Of a stretch of DNA of 64,000 nt, positions 21,401-32,724 are shown piece after piece. The stretch is from Phellopilus nigrolimitatus (Eukaryota > Basidiomycota > Agaricomycetes > Hymenochaetales > Hymenochaetaceae), in the NCBI GenBank assembly GCA_021029095.1, contig JAJOHG010000042.1, positions 62,001 through 126,000 of the forward strand, given 5' to 3'. Under the pieces are notes generated by a model. The model did not search any database, was not told the origin of the DNA, and was given only the letters and a program-made list of their open reading frames with translations. Position 1 is the stretch's first letter, and every line of letters starts with the position of its first letter. The position numbers and the translations under genes were made by a program.

Positions 21401-21837
21401 TTTGTACCCTTCAAGAAAGGGGAGAAAGTTTGGCTAGAAGCCCGGAACCTCGACTATTGCTTCTCCATACAAAAAATTGTCCCCTAAACGCGAAGGCCCC
21501 TTCGAAATCAAGGACGTGTTATCCCCATGGTCTTATCGCCTGACCTTACCGGTCCTGATGGCGTATCCACAATGTCTTCCATGCCTCTCTCCTAACTCGT
21601 TATGTGGAGACCGATATCCACGGACCTACCCACGCGGAGCCACCACCTGACCTCGTCAATGGAGAAGAAGAATATGAGGTCGACGCAGTACTACGTCATC
21701 GTTTCCCAAAGAACCGAAGGCAATACCTCGTGTCCTGGAAAGGATGGTCATCACTCCACAACTCGTGGCAGAAGGAATCGGACCTCAAAAATGCGAAAAA
21801 ACTCCTCAATAACTATAAAAAGACCCATCGACTCTAA
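18418..21837 (+). pseudogene. pol polyprotein (PR-RT-RNaseH-IN-chromodomain), frameshifted
   Basis: Order: aspartic protease (DSGAEGQ, about 18479), reverse transcriptase (QDYRKLNE, FTKLDVRWGYNNI, YMDD at about 19510), RNase H (LETDASG about 19950; YEIYDRELLAI), integrase zinc finger (H...H...CAIC) and core ([25 protein letters not shown]), and a C-terminal chromodomain (about 21670-21834: YEVDAVLRHRF...YLVSWKGWSSLHNSW). The reading frame breaks at about 20722 (one extra base after the integrase zinc finger), about 21452 and about 21555. The chromodomain places it among chromoviruses. Not translatable as one protein in this copy. Confidence 0.88.
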
Positions 21838-21869
21838 CATCGTCCATTAGCTCCCACTTCCACTGTCCC

Positions 21870-23053
21870 ATGCCCTACTTCCCATTCCACCTACCGCACC
21901 TACCCTCTGTCAACTGGACCTTCGCCCTCGAAATCGGAGAATCCACCCCTATCTTCCTCCAGTTCATCATCAACCACACCGACTACCCTGACGACCGCCG
22001 CCTCGTAATCCGCCTCGGCATCGACATCCTCGAACAACAGATCCTCCACATCGTCTTCCGATCCATCCCACCTAGCCGCAGGCCCAACCGTCTATCCCGA
22101 GCCGTCCCTGCACGCAACGTACCCATACACTTTGTTCCCCCTGAAGACCTCATCCCCGACCTCGACCCCGTCCCCGTCTATCGCGATGCCGCCACAGAGA
22201 TCCCCGAGGCGCCTGAACACCTTTGATCCTCTCCCGGCACCTCACACTCGGCTCCCCGTCTCTGGCAACCGGCCCAACCTCGACTTCGCCAACGATCGCT
22301 CTTTCCTCCGTCATGTCTTCGTCGATCCCGGTCTCGCCAGCCCCATCAGTCAAACCATCCGAGACTCTCAACGGCCCGATCTCGTCCGCTGGCAGAAGGC
22401 CCATGACCAAGCCGAGCAGAACCTCGCTATCGCCAATCGTATGGGCGAACATATCGATGAACTGCGCGACGAAAACGAGAAGGCAAAGTCTACGGCTCGC
22501 CGGCAAATTCGGCAAATCTTGGAAGGAGCCCTCGATGCTGGTGTACTCGCTATCCTGGACGACTATCGACCCTCGAACGACCGCTTTCCCATCGATGAAG
22601 TCACAGGTGCCATTGATCTCACCTCGCCTCCGCCTGGACTTCCGGTTCCTCCACCATCGACTCCGCCACCTCCTGCCGCACCATCACCGTCTCCGTCACC
22701 CCCCGATGAATTCATTGCCGGAACATCACCACCGGTCACTCCACCCACGGCTCGTCCCTTCCGGCGCGCAGTCAATCCCTTCACGCAGTCCATGATGGGT
22801 GACGTTCCGTTCTCTCAGATGTCGCCTCAGGAGATCCAAGGACACCTTAACCGGCGCAATTCCCCTGAGAACTCCACTGGCAACTCCGCTTCGAGTTCGG
22901 ACACAGTTCTCGCCTCGGGTCATCAGGTGCTTCACATGCGGCCAAGACGGACATCGGCAACAGGATTGTATTCGCTACCAATGCGGATGGTGCGACAGAC
23001 TCGCCCCCGGACACTCTTCGACCAACTGCCCGCACACGAACCGTCATTATTAG
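21870..23053 (+). pseudogene. third ORF downstream of pol, with two zinc knuckles
   Basis: Read across frames, about 390 residues: an N-terminal part (VNWTFALEIGESTPIFLQF..), a helical stretch (WQKAHDQAEQNLAIANRMGE), a Pro/Ser-rich linker, and a C-terminal tail with CFTCGQDGHRQQDC followed by CGWCDRLAPGHSSTNC, two CCHC-type knuckles, then a stop at 23053. Frame changes occur near 22200 and 22910. It lies where an env gene would be in retroviruses but shows no signal peptide or membrane segment. Function unknown; nucleic-acid binding is inferred from the knuckles. Confidence 0.6.
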
Positions 23054-23442
23054 GGGCGGAACGTCCGCGATGACGTTAAACTAGAGGTCGTTGTGGGAAC
23101 AGATTCGTGAAACCCTCTGCTTTCAGGTGACGCTGACAAACCTGGTCCAACGTTTTGGGTGAGCTTTATTGCTTTCGTTAAACCCTTCTTGAAGTTGTAG
23201 GCTCGCTCGAAACCTTCTGCTTGTTGGTGATGCTGAGAAACCTTCACGGCTGGAGACTTTCGGAATCCGGCACGGTCATGTCTCGTCTCGTTTTGCTTTT
23301 TCTTGTTGAGTTTTCTCTTTTACTTTTCAGTTTTGACTTCCTTCACGCGCATTGTAACTGCTTATTGGCGTTTATTTCGCCTTATTGCGTTTTCTTTTCG
23401 CCTTTCCTTTGTTTTCTTTGACAGTTTCGGCGAACTGTCGAT

Positions 23443-23458
23443 CTTAAAGAGGGGGTAA
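23443..23458 (+). other. polypurine tract of the LTR element
   Basis: Sequence cttaaagagggggtaa directly before the 3' LTR, the expected plus-strand priming site. The 390 bp before it hold no gene. Confidence 0.75.
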
Positions 23459-23963
23459 TGTTAGAACTTACCTTGCTTACCTCACGATTCCCCTTACATC
23501 ATTCCTTCCTTGCTTAGTCAGGCCCTTCACCTTTCCATTATCTTTCCCTTAGTTTATGGCCTGACCCCTTCCTCATTGTACGCGCCCCTCCTAGGTGCTC
23601 CCCGCTCCACGCTCCACTACCTCATTCCATGCTCCACTGTACACGCCCCTTACGGGCCTTTCCCTCACGCTCCCCTCATGTCATGCTGCGCATGACTCCA
23701 TAGCTCCGCTGACATCATAGTCAGCCTCATAGTATATATAGGTACATCGCTGGGACCTTAAGCCCCAGCTTGACCTCCTTGTTCAGTAGCTAGCATAGTC
23801 TTGCTATTCATCGCCTTGCTCTTCATAGTCTTGCGCCCAGCACTTCACAGTCTTGCCATAGTCATCGTCGCCTTGTCACAGTCAAGCCTCACGTCACTCG
23901 TCACATCACTGTCCACAGTCACGCTCCTCGCTCCATTAGGCAAGACCCTGTTACTCCGTAACA
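23459..23963 (+). repeat. 3' LTR
   Basis: 505 bp, same ends as the 5' LTR; differs at 23842 (a instead of g at 14937). Followed by the target duplication AGAAG at 23964-23968. Confidence 0.92.
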
Positions 23964-24286
23964 AGAAGGAGAGAGATCTAGAAATTCAAGAAAGTAGAAA
24001 ACAGATAAATGTCAAAAATGTCAAAAGTAATACAATATATATAAAATTGACACTTACATAACTTGGAAATTGCGAGAATGCAACCAGTCCTCTCTAGTCC
24101 CAACAGACCCTGCTTTAGAAAGAGGGGGGGACTCTAAAAGTCCAAGTGGGCAGGACACAAATTTTACAAAATAAAAAAGGTTAGAGCAGCACAAAAAAAT
24201 CAGAGTGGTTGAATATGACTCACATGGCTTGAATACTACTATCAGAAGTCAACCCCTTCAGTTCCTAGCAGATCTGAACTGACTAG

Positions 24287-24580
24287 AGGTCACAGAAGTA
24301 TCTAAAAGTCAAAATATACAATAATAAGTAGAATTACCAAATTAGGTCAAAAGCGGCACCTAATTTATTGGAAAAGCAGAATAACACTTGCCTGCTTGAG
24401 CAGAGCTAATTCTTCTTATTTTTGAAGGTCACAGAAGTATCTAAAAGTCAAAATATACAATAATAAGTAGAATTACCAAATTAGGTCAAAAGCGGCACCT
24501 AATTTATTGGAAAAGCAGAATAACACTTGCCTGCTTGAGCAGTGCTTTGAAGTAGCTAATTCTTCTTATTTTTGAAGGTC
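24287..24580 (+). repeat. 139-bp tandem duplication inside the DNA transposon
   Basis: aggtcacagaagtatctaa at 24287 recurs at 24426 and about 115 bp after each start are essentially identical, including ggtcaaaagcggcacctaat; the second copy has a small insertion (tgctttgaagt) near its end. Subterminal region between the interrupted transposase promoter side and the right TIR. Confidence 0.8.
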
Positions 24581-24817
24581 CTTGGGAGAACAGAGACACC
24601 AGAAGTAGTGAAGCAGCAGAAGCAATGAGTGGAAGAAGAAGAGTTTGGGGCAGAGGGCACGCACAGGCTTGAGCCCGAAAGAGGCTTATTTTTAAGCGGA
24701 GTTTGAATTATGATTTTATGCGGCAAGAAATTCCCAGAGAAGAAGGTTTACATTTACTGCAACAGGCAGGAACTTAATTTAGTCGGAGATCGAAATTAAG
24801 TCTATATATGGACTTAA

Positions 24818-24854
24818 TTTCAAACTCCACAGGTCAGGGCATGGCACCAGAGCC
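24818..24854 (-). repeat. right terminal inverted repeat of DNA transposon
   Basis: Inverted partner of 8971-9007; ends ...GGCACCAGAGCC. Followed by the duplication TGCAAACG at 24855-24862. Confidence 0.8.
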
Positions 24855-24862
24855 TGCAAACG

Positions 24863-26352
24863 TTTCAAACGGTCAGCTAGCTGCTTACTAATCTACCCGA
24901 TATGTCCGTACCTCAAAATAGTTTCTGCGCGTTCGCGACACCGGTCTGCTCCTTATCTGGTAGTAAACCGGGTTACGTGAACCGAGATGTACATGTACGT
25001 ACATACCATAGCACACCTCCGACCTCAACATCTGAGTATTCTGTAAACTAGTGCTTCAGCACGCTATGCACAGTTCAATATTTCTCAAACACTGACCCGC
25101 AAACACTGCTTGAAGCTCAACACATTCCGACTTTCCATCAACTCAACCACCTGTGTCTGATGTAAGAATTCAACATCAGAACATCAGTGACAACTAACTG
25201 TACATAGCAGTGGCCGTATGTCAACGCCTGACCCATGTGGATGCGGTGGGAATGCGTAAGACAAGTGTTGAGCAATCTCTGGAGGCGCGTTTCAGCGATA
25301 CGGAACATAGCGCATACTACTCTACTGCCTGCGAATTGAAAGCCTTCGTGGAACGATTTCGGGATCTCGATTGGTAGGCTCAAGCACACGAAGCCCGGAT
25401 GCATCAAATGATCATCATTGCGATAAAGAAAGGGTAAAGCCCACCTACCTCCAGACAAATGTGTCGAATTCACTCAGCCTAAGTAAATTCGGTATAACGA
25501 ATTCCATGTAGAGTCCTTTGCGTGCCTTTCCTGACCTTGCACAGATATGGGACTCTACATCTGGTCCATTTAGTCAAGGTCTAGATGTTGCCGACTAAGT
25601 CGTCAAGTAAGATACGAAACTCCGTGGCTTTGAATTCCATGCCACTTCTCCGACAAGGCTTCCGTGCGAAATAAATAAATATTTGACGGTCTACCCGTTT
25701 CTGACTTCCCTGTCAATCACCTCCTTGGAGGGAACATCAGCCACAAAGTACTCAACACACTTGAGCTTCGGAAGCCGATATTTTTTATCACCGGCAAACT
25801 GCAAGATTATATGCTACCTTTGTCGGATCAAGATCTCGACCCGCTCTAGAGAGAGAAAACAAGCCCCAGTTAGTTTTTCGGTACTCCCTCGAAACAATGT
25901 ATAAGGATGAAGCGGCGATGAATTGAGCATTCTGTGATTGTCGGGCAGCAGAGTTTCATGGGCTGATTGGTGAGCGAATTTTCGTCGAAGAACTGCAAGT
26001 TCTCGATTCTCACAGAAGCATCTTAGTGTCAGCTTTGATGATCGCATTGGAGCTCCAGAAATTATGGTGCTATTCGCCTCTGTCAGTTTACATGATCTGT
26101 TGTTGTTTGCACTATTATTGTTATATCTACCTTGCAAGCTGTCCTGCAATGCATAAGTGAATATAATACAAGAATTAATGGGAAACATACGTGCGCGCGC
26201 CATACGCTGAAGGCAGGATTGGGTAGCGGTATCAGTTATAAAGTGATTCCTAAAAGGAGGGTGCTCTTGGTACTTGACATATACACTGTAAAATAGATCC
26301 ATCCAAATAGCCGAGAATATAGGTTGTAAGAGCATTGTGTAATGAAATGATT
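24863..26352. other. no supported gene
   Basis: Two minus-strand ORFs (25138-25473, 25814-26335) have no recognisable features and no consistent splice structure. A minus-strand stretch near 25780-25710 (KYRLPKLKCVEYFVADVPSK) could be the tail of a degenerate F-box/LRR gene, but this is weak. Confidence 0.4.
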
Positions 26353-28219
26353 TTAACGAGATGCATCCAGAATACTTCCTTCAAGAATGGCCATGCGTCC
26401 CCTCAATTCCTCCAGTTCCTTTTCCAATCCTTCAACTCTCGTCTGTTCCCGCGCACGCGCCTCGACAGCCACTGGTAACATTCTCGCAATTTGTGCCCAT
26501 CGTCGCATCAGTATTTGCACCGTCTGTGCTGCTTGTTTGTCGTTCGCGTAGATGACGTACGAAACAGCCGGGACCCACGATACGCCGTATTCGATTCTGA
26601 CTTTGCGCGCGGCCAATTTAGAGTCCGGGAGAAGACTGCCCAGGAACGTCGCGATAGCGAGCATATCCCCGACTTCGATCAATGATGTTCCGACATTGAT
26701 GCTCTCGATGTTCTGGAAGCGCACCGGACGAAGCGATCCCGGTTTGGCCAAGTATGGCAGAGGTTCGAGGATCCGCGTGTTCATGTATAATGCGAGCGAG
26801 CGCATCCGTGGGCAGTGATGTGCAACGGATGAAAGGGAAGCAAGCGTCAGGCGGCTTGGGAAGTGCATGAGAATGGGGTCGCTGCAAAGACGTAGCTCCT
26901 CTAAGCGCGGCATTTGCGAAACCAGCTTCTCAAGGTCGTCATCTGTTAAAAGTATTGGACGGTGATATGAAAACTTAAAATTTACGAGCTCTGGAAGGTA
27001 TGTGATGGGAATTAGGGTGTCAAGTGTGATCTCATCTAAGAGCTCGCCGGTAAAAGTGTTGCGCAACGCAGTGTTACTAATAGTGGCTTGCGAAATCAAG
27101 TTCATGGAAAGACTGCGCAGAAATGGACACGTTCTGGAAATCAAGCAGAGAAAGTCGCCAATGGTTGAGTCGGCATCTGGCTTGGGGGAATGGATATGAA
27201 GTGATGTAATGGTAGTAGGGGCAATTTTGTTCTCAAAGAAGCGGGATGAATCTAGGATAGTTGCGCATAAACCGAGACTCATGAGTGCGGGGAAGGAACC
27301 TGGGAGTAGTTCGGGAGAGAAAGGAGTAACATCGACGGGAGAACCACTACCGTATGCGGGAGGATATCCAAAATCGATAGAAACAAGTGAAGGTAGTTTA
27401 GAAAGTGTGGTGACGATTGAGGATGTCGCAAAATATATGGGAGTGAAAAGCGTTTTGAGTCGTGGCATGTTCAGAAGGAAGTCATTAAGACACGGCTCGA
27501 TTTCAGATACCGACCAGACATCTGGAACAGAGAGGAAGATGGTTTCGAGATGCGGCATGCGCTGCGTGACTTCGTCGAAAAAGTCCTCCATCCCTGTCCA
27601 GGGAGTAGAACATTTTGGTGCAGCGATTCTTAATTCCTTAACGGACTCGTGCGCGAAAATGAGTCCAATCGAGAGCTGCTCGATGTCCCCGAGGCAGCAG
27701 ATGGCTAGCTTCGAGAGATTTGGCAAGAGAGGGTAACTAGGCGCTTCCTGGGTAATCTCGGCGAAGATGCGGGTAGAAAGCGGAATCGAACGTAGGAAGT
27801 CCACCCGGAGACGCCGAACGCGTCTACTGTATGAATAGAAATTTTCCCAGTCCACGTCATTTGTGCTTCGCGTGAAGATAGCGGGATCGCTATACATTTG
27901 CAGTGGATCCTTTACGGGCTTGCACATTCAACGTATTAGATGCAAACGCTGACAACGGATATTTGAAAGTAATTACCTCGGACTGATCTGATCCAAGAGG
28001 AGCTAAGATTGAAAGCAACGGGACAACTTCATCGAGTTCTTCCCATAAGAGATCGAGTGCGACTCCTGTCCATCGCTTGCATACCCGAGCACAGGAAGCG
28101 TGGGTGTGCCGATCTAAATAAGAGAATATGAAGTTGAGCAGTTCCAGGACGCTCAAAACGCGATGCATCCCTCTAGGTTTTAGGATCTCTGCAGTGGCGT
28201 GTCCGATCTGTACGAGCAT
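26353..28219 (-). CDS. F-box protein with leucine-rich-repeat-like region
   Basis: Exon 1 28219-27977, intron 27976-27919, exon 2 27918-26353; up to 602 residues. The N-terminus has the mushroom-type F-box: VLSVLELLNFIFSYLD...CARVCKRWTGVALDLLWEEL. The rest is a solenoid of LRR-like repeats (LPNLSKLAI, MPHLETIFL, LPSLVSIDFG, MPRLEELRLC), and the C-terminus is a short coiled coil (EGLEKELEELRGRMAILEGS). Probable substrate receptor of an SCF ubiquitin ligase; the substrate is unknown. A start at the internal Met at 28168 (MHRVLSVLEL) is equally likely and fits related proteins better. Such genes are highly expanded in Agaricomycetes; the closest relative here is 33602-35398. Confidence 0.8.
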
Positions 28220-30648
28220 GAGACGGGGGCATAAAGAAAACAGTAAAGGAGCGCGAACAAAACGCGCTGTGGCTCAACACGTGTTCGTTAAGGGCCGGCT
28301 CTCGCGTGTAATTGCCTTTTGTCTGAGTCGACTCGGACGCGCGTCGCGTACGCGTCCATTAGTTCAATGCCCATCAAATACTGTCACACCAAGGCTATCG
28401 AAAAGACATTTCTGCTTCTCTCTCAGAAGCGGAAGACTGCTGTGCCATGTCATCCATTTCGAAAATTGAGGCTGACTTCTCGCTTTGCCGCCTTTAAACT
28501 TTCTCATAGAGGTTATATTGCCATCGCGATAGTAATGTGCATAAGTTTCGACCGTAACGGGAGTAAAAAGCGTTATTTTTAATACACCTGTAGCCTCGTT
28601 TTGACGTGAAAGGGCTACTGTGCAGCTCTACTCCAGGCGGCATGCCGTAGGTATGTATGACATTCCACAGGAGCGCTGAACCCCAAGTTCATCGCTGTCA
28701 GTGCGAAGAAGACAGTGAGCCGTAAGGGCGCTAAATGCGAATACTCCGAAAATTTTGAGAGATACGATGCTGCGCTAGTGTTGATTTGTCCAGTAGCAAA
28801 GTTGCGAATGCATTTTGAAGGATTGTGCACTCGGTTCTCCTCCGATACACTGCCTGACGTAGAGTGTCTTCCCCGACTCGATAACGGACATCTTTGTCGA
28901 CAATCGTCATAATAATGAACCCCCGATGATCATGAGTGATCACTAAAAGTAAGAAAGGCTACTTATTGATCAGCACAATACATTCGGCCCGGAATTTGCT
29001 CGGTCGCATATGCAAATACATGCTTCGGAGAGTCGCTTCGTAATTCGAATCAGCCTCAACACATTGAAACGGATCAGCCGTTTTTTCTCCATGAACTTTG
29101 TTGTTAATCTCAGCTGACAGTATCTGTAACGCCTTGAGTTCACACACGCACCTTACTCGTGAACACTATCGACTTCATCCTTCGACTCCACAACGAAGTC
29201 CGCCGACCGAAGGCTCAACAAGACATACGACCGGTTTACAAAGGTGAAGGGTACACGACTTCAGCTTCCACTAAACCACGGAAAGGAGCTATCGCTATCG
29301 AACTTTGATTATGATCTTAATGGATGTGAAACTGCGACGAAGGTTTATATTCTCTGTGAAAGTTACGGAACGGGCCGTCGGCGTGTACGGAAATCTTTCG
29401 AAGAATGGCATTGCAATTGTCTTGCTAATGTGACGCCACTTACCGGTTCCTTGATCTGCCGTCTGCAACATCTTTCGGTCGCGACGTGATTTTCTCATGT
29501 GCGTATCACTGGCCGCTTCCGCAGGGCGAGAGGTTTCTACGGCTCGATCCAGCACATGTGGTGACGATGGCGACGGCGACAAGGACTGCATCATACAGCT
29601 ACAGGCGGGTTTTCTGGAAGACGCTCAACAAGTCAGGTGCAGTTCTCTACATGTACCTCCACCGCCCAACAGTAACGCATACAGCACACGCTTTACAACA
29701 CATTCCCAAGCTCGGAGAACAAAAACGAATATTTTCCAGGAATAGTATCCTGTCACCAATCGCCTATTGGTCGGCTGGCGCCTGGGGCTGGATATGAACT
29801 CGGATTTCTCTCGCCTTTCCTCCTATACGGAACTGCTATAGCTCCTCGCGGATCTTGCTGAGAGTCGAGTGATAAATGCGAAACGTTTGATCTAAGCGGA
29901 GTATATCAGATTAGATGCGATTCTTAGAAAGGTTACGAGGCACACTGATTCGAAAGGCGGGTGCTGCGTCACCTCTTCGTTTCCAGGCTCTCGCTAAACA
30001 ATGATCCCCCTTCTCACATCTTTTCGGCGAGAATGGATCACCATGAGAACACGGGTCGAGGCCGTGTACCCATAAGCGCCTCCGAATAATTCTGTCCTTT
30101 CCCATCGGACCCGATGAGCTAGGACGTTTACCCGCACCATATTTGGCGCTGACAGCCACTTTGAAGTGTCTTGGTCAAGTTTGTAACAAAGCGAGCCAGC
30201 CAATCCGTCAACAAGAGAATATGTTTGTTCAAAGTTTGCAATTTGGGTTGATGACAAATAAATCCGCCTAACAATATCCAATCATATCTGATAACCAAAT
30301 TTAGGACAAAACGCCATTTGGGGTCTCGTCGTGCCCACTCACGAGTATCGGTAAAGATATTCACACCCTGAACTTCTTTGGAATTGAACCAGAAAGAAAA
30401 GTCAAAGGTGTCTTGATCAAGCATGCAAAGTTCTGAGCCAAGGAACGATTTGTAAATTCTTGTGTAAACCACAAGCAAAACACGCCGCAAAGTCTTTTGC
30501 CGTAACCGGCAGCAAACCTTATCAGGACTGAATTTAAATAGCTCGGTTATCTGATAACTTCCCCAGCCTCTTATACTTCCACTCGCACCACCACCTCCCG
30601 AGTCCCACCCTCCTTTCTTCCCTCCTTCGCCCTTTAGACTAATATCTT
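28220..30648. other. long gene-poor interval
   Basis: Only short, unsupported ORFs. Two overlapping minus-strand ORFs at 29994-30490 share the phrase LDQD near ELC/SLC, which could hint at a degenerate repeat, but there is no recognisable domain. The last 100 bp are pyrimidine-rich and form the promoter side of the AIF-like gene. Confidence 0.4.
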
Positions 30649-32724
30649 ATGAATATGCAGAATGTAATCGTACTCGGTGCTGCGTATGGCGGTCAGTCTG
30701 CGCTTTCTGCGCTCGATTTGCTTTACCCGGCGCTGACTTCTTGAATTTTTAGGTTCGCGGGCTGCTCATCTCCTTGCTCAAGGCCTTGGGAAAGGATTCC
30801 GGGTCATTATGATAGACCGTAACAGGTATGTCGCTTTCAAGATCTTGAAAAGACGAAGACTGACTGAGCCGTTACTTTGTTAGTCATGCCAACCGTTCGT
30901 CGCACCACTTTCTTGCGTCATGTACTCGCTCACTCTTCACAAACAGATCTCTATGTCATTCCACGGCTAGGAGTGTTGCCCGGACACGAGCACAAGGCTT
31001 GTAAGCCTTATCTATTATTGTCGATGTGAGACTCGTTTTATGTGCTCATCCGACTTGTCTGTTTTAGTCATCCCACTCAGAGGCGTATTCCACCCTACTC
31101 CCGCGTCCTCGGCCTCGGACCCACCTACAACTCCAGCCCACCCCCACCTCGCGCTCCAAGCATCCGTAATTGCACTCACTCCACATTCCGTGACAATCGA
31201 TCGTGAATTTCCTGAGCTTGGGCTGGCGCGCGAGATACCATACAAATACGCGATCTATGCGCTAGGCAGTTGTCTGCCTTCACCAATCAACTTATGGTCG
31301 AAGGAAGAAAATGGCATCGTCGCGCAACCCGATAATGAGAAGCTGGAGGATGTAAAGGATGTGGAGAATGCGAAGGAGGTAGCGAAGGAGTACGGCGGGA
31401 CGAAGCAAGAGGGAATCGAATGGTTAAAACGATGTCAAGAGCGCATTCGTAGAGCTGGGAGTGTGCTTGTCGTTGGCGGAGGTGCTTTGGGTATTCGTGA
31501 GTAACTCGTGATCATCTATACCTATTTTCGATGACCGTCGGCCCCGATTTCTAGAATTCGCGACGGACATCGCGTCGCTTTACCCGGAGAAGCATGTGAC
31601 GCTCCTTCATTCACGTCATCGTCTTCTTCCCCGCTTCGACTATGACATGCACTGCGAAAGTAAGTCCTCTATTTGTCCCTTCGGACTATGTGATAGTAAT
31701 CTCGTGACGTAGTCTTGAAGGCCCTGGAAGAACTTCGCATCGACATGATCCTCGGCGAGCGCCTCGATCTCGAATCGACCCGCCCGGAGGCGATGAAGTT
31801 TAATGAACACGGGCAGCGTGTTGTGCGTACGCTCAACGGCCGTGAGGTTGCCGCGGATATTCTTGTATGCTATCATGTTTTTCGCTGGCTTTCCGGTTGT
31901 TCTTATCTATCTGCTTTCCTCTAGCTCCTATGTACCGGTCAAGTCCCAAACACTGGATTGATCAAGGAGATGGCACCCGACTCGGTTGATCCGGACACCA
32001 AACTCGCTTACGTTCTGCCGACGATGCAACTAGGTGTCATTCCGCCGGTGTCCGAAGAGGAGCTTGCAGCCGACTTCGAAAACCTCCTGCTCGACGACGC
32101 GGAATCGATGTCCATGCTCGACGATGAAGAAGAGATGGAGGAACCGGAAGAGCCGCTCCCGGAGACACCGTTCCCGCACATTTTCGTCATCGGCGACTCC
32201 GCAGATGCATTCGGCGCAATCAAGGCAGGGCACACCGCTTACTGGCAGGCAGAGGTCGCTGCGCGCAACGTCATCCGGCTCGCGAACTATGACGCCGAGA
32301 TGGAGGCCAATTCTGACGCTGCGATTAAGCCTAAGTGTCAAGCCGAGGCTCAGTTTGAGACTCCTCAGATCGCTGAACCGGAGCTTGAGGTTTCCGACTC
32401 GCAGGCCGAGTCACATGTGGGCTGGAAGGACGAGTCTTTCACCCATGAAAAGAAGGGGCCGGAGCTCGAGCGCTACAAACCGGGAATGCCAGCGATCAAG
32501 GTCTCACTAGGCATCGTAAGTCACTTATCCTTATATCACCTTTATCTTGTCAGTGGACAACGGACTGAACTCCTCGTTTTCTTCCGCAGGACCGCAAGTC
32601 CGTGTACCAGATCCGCGGCGTAATTGGACGCAAGGAGACAGTCGATGCGGATGACCTCGACGCGGGCTCTGCATGGGGCTTCTGGGGAATGCAAGACGTC
32701 AAGGAAGAAAACATGTATGCTTAA
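30649..32724 (+). CDS. AIF/FSP1-like FAD-dependent NAD(P)H oxidoreductase
   Basis: Nine exons: 30649-30691, 30753-30825, 30884-30894, 30947-31000, 31068-31496, 31555-31659, 31713-31864, 31925-32515, 32590-32724; 530 residues. The N-terminal Rossmann motif is NVIVLGAAYGGSRAAHLLAQ, then DRNSHANHLYV; the NAD-binding motif is SVLVVGGGALGIQFATDI; LLCTGQVPNTGL and FVIGDSADAFGAIKAGHTAY form the FAD-contacting C-terminal part. This is the Pyr_redox_2 family to which AIF-like AMID/FSP1 belongs. No mitochondrial presequence is seen. Odd points: an 11-bp third exon, and an acidic insertion (LDDEEEMEEPEEPLPETPF) just before the FAD motif. Family members act as NAD(P)H:quinone reductases; the substrate here is not known. 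Confidence 0.83.

Larger units (their letters stand above)
14554..23963 (+). mobile_element. Ty3/gypsy chromovirus LTR retrotransposon
   Basis: Two 505-bp LTRs (14554-15058, 23459-23963) flank gag, a pol with protease, reverse transcriptase, RNase H, integrase and chromodomain, and a third ORF. A 5-bp duplication AGAAG flanks it and a polypurine tract precedes the 3' LTR. Only one difference between the LTRs was seen (14937 g, 23842 a), so the insertion is recent, yet pol is broken by frameshifts and gag is split by a hAT-like element. It lies in the upstream region of the DNA transposon's transposase gene. Confidence 0.93.
8971..24854 (-). mobile_element. autonomous-looking DNA transposon (outer element of the nest)
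   Basis: Bounded by imperfect terminal inverted repeats of about 37 bp starting GGCTCTGGTG (8971-9007 and, inverted, 24818-24854) and by an 8-bp duplication TGCAAACG. Total 15,884 bp, of which 14554-23968 (9,415 bp) is a later LTR retrotransposon insertion with its duplication, leaving a transposon of about 6.47 kb. It encodes one spliced transposase (9562-14401, -). The 8-bp duplication and the DDE-type transposase with a C-terminal CPG zinc motif fit the large group that includes hAT and Zisupton/KDZ-like elements; I cannot assign the superfamily without a search. Confidence 0.85.
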
